Shown here: positions 60,241 to 64,000 of the stretch, one piece after another | How positions within the stretch are numbered: the stretch's first letter is position 1 | How the letters are laid out: the number at the start of each line of letters is the position of its first letter | NCBI RefSeq assembly: GCF_012489685.1 | Contig: NC_080041.1 | Span: 102,827,760-102,891,759 of the forward strand | Source: Lotus japonicus | Lineage: Eukaryota > Streptophyta > Magnoliopsida > Fabales > Fabaceae | Reading direction: 5' to 3' | DNA: 64,000 bases | The notes under the pieces: generated by a model | The model's input: only the letters and a program-made list of their open reading frames with translations | What the model was told of the DNA's origin: nothing | Databases searched by the model: none | Program-made: the position numbers and the translations under genes

Positions 60241-60890
60241 CCTTCCTTAATCCACCAAAACAAAACTGAATATTTTTAAATGATATCGATTTGTCAACTC
60301 TCTCTTAAATAACATCACTTAAGCACATTTAAATAGTCTTAAATTGCATGAAACAAACACTCTTAAGTCTTCAATGTTGCCATAACTCTTTTGACTTTAG
60401 TCAGAGAAACTTCATGGTTTGTATATAGTCCTCATTTATTTCTCAATTACATTAATGACTCTAATTTCCTTAATTTAACTTTTAAAGTGAATTTAATCAA
60501 TTTATGGATTATGATCTTTTCAATTGCAAAAAAATTAATTGGACATGTCAAGTTTTATCACCTTATATTGATTTTGGTGAGCTTAATAATTAAATAAATA
60601 AAAGAAAGTTAAATCAGTGGTGAAGTGGTATAATTTTAAATGGTCAAGTTATTTTACAAGTAAGAGCACACTAATTCGGATTTATATACTTAAGAAAAAT
60701 ATGGATTATAAGTAAAAATTGATTCTCCACAAATTAATTTTAGCATGTTAATTAGAAATTTATTGTAAATAAAATGCATTAAATGCATTAAATGTTAATA
60801 ATAAAAACATGTTTAATGGGTGTGCCACCGTTTTGAATTGCATAGTGATCACCTCACTCTAGAAAATTCTTACTGAGAGAACCCCCTACT
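60241..60890. other. expansin upstream region
   Basis: AT-rich flank and presumed promoter of the expansin gene. No other gene recognised. Confidence 0.4.
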
Positions 60891-60896
60891 CAACCT

Positions 60897-60906
60897 TTAT
60901 AAATAC
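60897..60906 (+). promoter_or_regulatory. TATA box of expansin gene
   Basis: TTATAAATAC about 60 bases before the chosen ATG (60963). Transcription would start near 60930, which makes the in-frame ATG at 60915 unlikely as the start. Confidence 0.65.
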
Positions 60907-60962
60907 CACCTATCTTGAAGCCTAGCCCACAACTTCACCCTTGTGTCTTTCACCTCTTTGAA

Positions 60963-61936
60963 ATGGCTATTTCTCATTGTTTGGTTCCTTTAGCCATTTT
61001 CATGGTTCTCTTTGTACAAGCCATGTCCGTTGGCACTGATCTTGATACAGGAGGTTGGTTTGATGCTCGTGCAACCTTCTACGGTGACTTTAAGGGTATA
61101 GGAACCATGCGTAAGTATAAAACTCCCCCCTTTTTAATGATAATTAAGCACTCTCACATACACCATCAAAAGTTGTTTACTTACAAATGTCATTTTAATT
61201 AATTTTATGATAATTCCTTAACTTTGATGATAATCACAATATATTATCAAATTTGATTCCTTACATATATAATCATTTTCATTTCATTAATTTTGTGATA
61301 ATATTTTGTCTGAATGCAGAGGGTGCTTGTGGTTATGGTGATCTCTGGAAACAAGGGTATGGGCTTCATACCACAGCACTAAGCACAGCCCTATTCAACA
61401 ATGGACTTGCATGTGGTGCATGTTTCGAGATCAAGTGTGTCAACTCCGCTTGGTGCAGAAAGGACGCACCCTCAGTCCTAGTGACCGCCACAAATTTTTG
61501 TCCTCCCAATTATACCAAAACTGTTGGTGTTTGGTGCAATCCGCCACAAAAGCACTTCGACTTGACAGTGTTCATGTTCACCAAAATTGCATGGTATAGA
61601 GCAGGTGTTGTCCCTGTCCAAGCTCGCCGTGTTCCGTGCCATAAAATTGGGGGTGTCAAATTTGAGATTAAAGGGAATCCTTATTTTTTGATGGTTTTGG
61701 TGTACAATGTTGGAAATGCTGGCGATGTTTCTAGCATGAGTATCAAAGGTTCCAACACTGGCTGGCTTCAAATGGCACACAATTGGGGACAAATTTGGGA
61801 TGTAGGAACTAATTTGGTAGGACAAGCCTTGTCATTTAGGGTGACTACTAGTGATGGTAAAACATTGGACTTTGTTAATGTTGCCCCTGCACAATGGCAA
61901 TTTGGACAGACCTATCAGTCCAACTTAAATTTTTAG
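60963..61936 (+). CDS. EXPA: alpha-expansin
   Basis: Secreted wall-loosening protein acting on cellulose-matrix contacts. Two exons, 60963-61110 and 61320-61936, joined in phase 1 inside the codon before GACGYG; 254 residues. A signal peptide ([20 protein letters not shown]) is followed by the GH45-like domain with [51 protein letters not shown] and HFDL (128-131), which includes the conserved Asp. The C-terminal CBM63 domain has [35 protein letters not shown] and the terminal [11 protein letters not shown]. It is slightly divergent: QGACGYG replaces the usual GGACGYG, the loop before WCNPP reads YTKTVGV, and HFDL is followed by TVFMFTKIA in place of SQPVF. The gene looks intact; the subclade is unknown. 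Confidence 0.94.
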
Positions 61937-62149
61937 ATCTTGTATACAAAGATTTAATATTTCTCATATTGTAAACTTTTAAATTTCTCATATTTAAATA
62001 GATATTTATATTTTTTTTGAAAGCAAAAGGGTACCAACTTGAGGATAATTTTTAATTATTAATTTCCAATTTCAATTGTTAATTACAAATTGAGTAATAT
62101 GTTCAAAAAATAATTAAAATTGTCTAATTTTACATTAATAACAATATTA
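61937..62149. other. expansin 3' flank
   Basis: AT-rich and non-coding; presumably holds the expansin 3' UTR. Confidence 0.4.
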
Positions 62150-63330
62150 CATAGTTAACAATAATTTTTATATTTATAACTAATTGTAACTCTAGCAACC
62201 TTATCTACCATCACCTCTCCCTGATTAGACTCCAAACCAATAGAACTCTCCAAAAGAGACTTATCAACCTTTGCACCAGACACTTCTTGAGAGTTACCAC
62301 TAGGAGAAACAACCACCTTAGCAGGCTTAACCCGCAAAGCCAAACACACTTGAGAAGACGTCCCAACCAACGGTGGATGCCCATCCTTATCAGGCGTGAA
62401 AGAATCTCCTGAAAGATTAGAACTAGAACCCCTATGAGCATTCTGCATCTGAGAACCCATTGGATTAAACTGGTCCTCAAAGAAAGGAGAGGGCCTAAAC
62501 CAAGGAATAAAGGCAAATCAGAAACACCAGCCTCATCCTATGAGGAATTATGCACATCACAATCTTTAACATGGTGTCCAATCCTACCACAGTCAAAGCT
62601 AAAGATCGGAAGCCTTTCATGCTTGAAGAAAACCCTGAATTCCTTCCTTTGCCATTTGAGCACAGCACCACGTAACAAAGCCCGCGTAAGATGAACAATA
62701 ACCCTCAAAAGAAGGAACAAAGCAACCTGATTCCCCAATCTACTATCCATTTCAACAAATTTCCCAATTGAATCATCTTTGGAGGAAGAGCATACACACA
62801 CACCCACATATCCACAGTAGACATGTCAATTTCAGAGGGTTGAACCTCATCAATGAAAATCTTCAGCACCAGAACCATCCGATCGAAACTCTAGGGACCT
62901 CCCACTCTAAACCGATCTCAAATACTTCATTCAAAAACTTGAACACACACTGATTCTTCAAGATCTCACGAACATCCACTGGATTTCTTAGCTTCCACGC
63001 TGTAGTTACAGTGTTCTTGAAAGCTTTCACGTTGTACGAACCATCCGTCTAGAGCTTCCCAACCAGCAAACACAAGGAGATCTTATCTCCCCTACAATCT
63101 GTATCCTCAACATGAATACCGTTTCGGATCTCTGCACTCAAGAGGTCAAACTTCTTTTCCACTTCCAGACAGAACAAACAAAATCGGAAACTAGAGAAAA
63201 ACGGGAAGACAAAAGAGGGGGGAACAGGACCAGAGGAAGGGATGAAAATGAAGAAACAAGAATTGAGAACACAGGTCACATAACGCAAAGGAAGAAGAAA
63301 AAGCCTAGGTGAGACCTAGGGAACAAACCG
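62150..63330 (-). pseudogene. LINE ORF1 (nucleic-acid-binding protein) remnant
   Basis: Minus-strand pieces in order: LEVEKKFDLLSAEIRNG and ISLCLLVGKL (about 63160-63050), an in-frame stop, DGSYNVKAFKNTVTTAWKLR and NQCVFKFLNE (63030-62930), then the C-terminal LLRGAVLKWQRKEFRVFFKH with a zinc knuckle CGRIGHHVKDC (62690-62545), and a hydrophilic tail to about 62155. This is the DUF4283-plus-knuckle layout of plant L1 ORF1. Stops and frame changes show it is dead. The endonuclease/RT ORF does not follow within the window. Confidence 0.75.
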
Positions 63331-64000
63331 CCATTAGAGCAATGGAGAAAACCAGCTCAACCAAACCTGAGGAGAAACCCCCACTGAAACCCTAGTAGAG
63401 CCTCGATAGGAGAGAGGATAACAAACAAACACATAGGGTCCCACGTATCTAATCTCTCTAAGCTATAGTGACATGGAACTAAGCACAAAATGTCATCTCT
63501 CTATCCTACCAAAAGATGCTTTAGTGTTGGTTATGTCAGTTAGGATCGACACTTATGACTGCCACTACATAGACTTGGCCTAGTTGACTATATTCTGAAG
63601 TGAAATGCAATTTTAAATTCGGTTTAGTCTATGTTAAAGAGCAAAAATTAGCATCGGTTTTGAGACCATCACTAATTTTTGACTCTAAAACGGATGTTTG
63701 AATATTGTAGTTGGTTTTCTAAACTTTGGATCTCTTGTGTTGTGGCTTCTGCTGATTTCTACATCCTTATGCCGACTTCCTTCATAGTTTTAAAGATGAT
63801 GCATAACTTGACCTGTTTTGTCGATCACCATAGTCTCCCACTTTCCTCCATATCCAACTCGCTGTGAATAGTCTTCATCCTCCGTTTGACTTCCATTTCT
63901 CATGTTTAAAAGTTTTCCTCTTACTCTAGCTGATTCCTTGGATGGTTTGCTGCATTGCTCTTCCTAAATTTTCCATGCTCCAATGAAAAATGGATTTGTC
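63331..64000. other. right edge, unassigned
   Basis: The left 150 bases are probably the LINE 5' side. From 63510 a repeat-like stretch has GTGTTGGTTATGTCAG and TAGCATCGGTTTTGAGACC, recalling ends of CACTA-type elements, but no complete structure is visible. No gene recognised. Confidence 0.35.

Noticed and set aside
63510..63690. CACTA-type element
   Set aside because: Only vague likeness to terminal motifs; no matching pair of ends and no 3-bp duplication within the window.
1..64000. CRISPR arrays, prophage, bacterial operons, plasmid or organelle inserts
   Set aside because: No regularly spaced repeats with unique spacers, no prokaryotic gene layout and no recognisable organelle genes were seen.

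Overview
This is nuclear DNA of a flowering plant, most likely a eudicot legume. It is AT-rich, its genes carry GT-AG introns and chloroplast or secretory targeting, and gene-sized units are separated by kilobases of degenerate transposable elements. The gene set is plant-type: alpha-expansin, a GAUT pectin/xylan-type glycosyltransferase, plastid biotin carboxyl carrier protein, a plant BAG protein and a membrane-anchored ubiquitin-fold protein. The legume call rests on protein likeness and on a SIRE-like copia element, and is an inference. There is no operon logic and no CRISPR, phage or bacterial content.

Layout. 0.9-3.5 kb (-): MUB, three coding exons ending in a CAAX box. 7.6-14.0 kb (-): GAUT13/14-like glycosyltransferase, six exons, with a complete TRIM retrotransposon and a 521-bp inverted-repeat element in its introns. 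15.1-18.5 kb: a LINE reverse-transcriptase fragment next to a truncated Ty1/copia element (5' LTR, primer-binding site, gag with an in-frame UGA, no pol and no 3' LTR). 18.8 kb (+): ISD11/LYRM4, starting only about 240 bp past the broken element. 23.0-24.5 kb (-): BAG8-like protein. 25.5-28.8 kb (-): a three-exon chimeric gene model joining a BAG8-like first exon to a U1-type zinc-finger gene. 30.9-33.5 kb (-): the apparent parent zinc-finger gene. 33.8-35.8 kb: a DNA transposon with perfect 8-bp target duplications that holds two further elements, each with perfect 9-bp duplications. 36 kb: a Tourist-like MITE. 37.5-38.9 kb (-): UDP-glucose 6-dehydrogenase. 45.6-48.1 kb (+): TPX2-domain microtubule protein, eight exons. 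49.8-51.9 kb (-): ribosomal protein eS19. 53.7-56.7 kb (+): BCCP of plastid acetyl-CoA carboxylase, seven exons with one GC-AG intron. 58.4-60.2 kb: a Helitron terminus and a hAT-like MITE. 61.0-61.9 kb (+): alpha-expansin. 62.2-63.3 kb (-): a broken LINE ORF1.

The most novel item is the 23-33.5 kb block. A BAG8 gene and a zinc-finger gene flank a gene that combines pieces of both. All of its predicted exon junctions are in phase 0, and duplicated intron sequence shows that it arose by local, repeated partial duplication. The remaining genes are mostly housekeeping or cell-wall genes. UGD (nucleotide-sugar supply), GAUT (wall polysaccharide synthesis) and expansin (wall loosening) share a wall theme, but I see nothing beyond proximity to link them. 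All exon boundaries were read by eye from splice signals, frame and family likeness; no alignment or transcript evidence was available.
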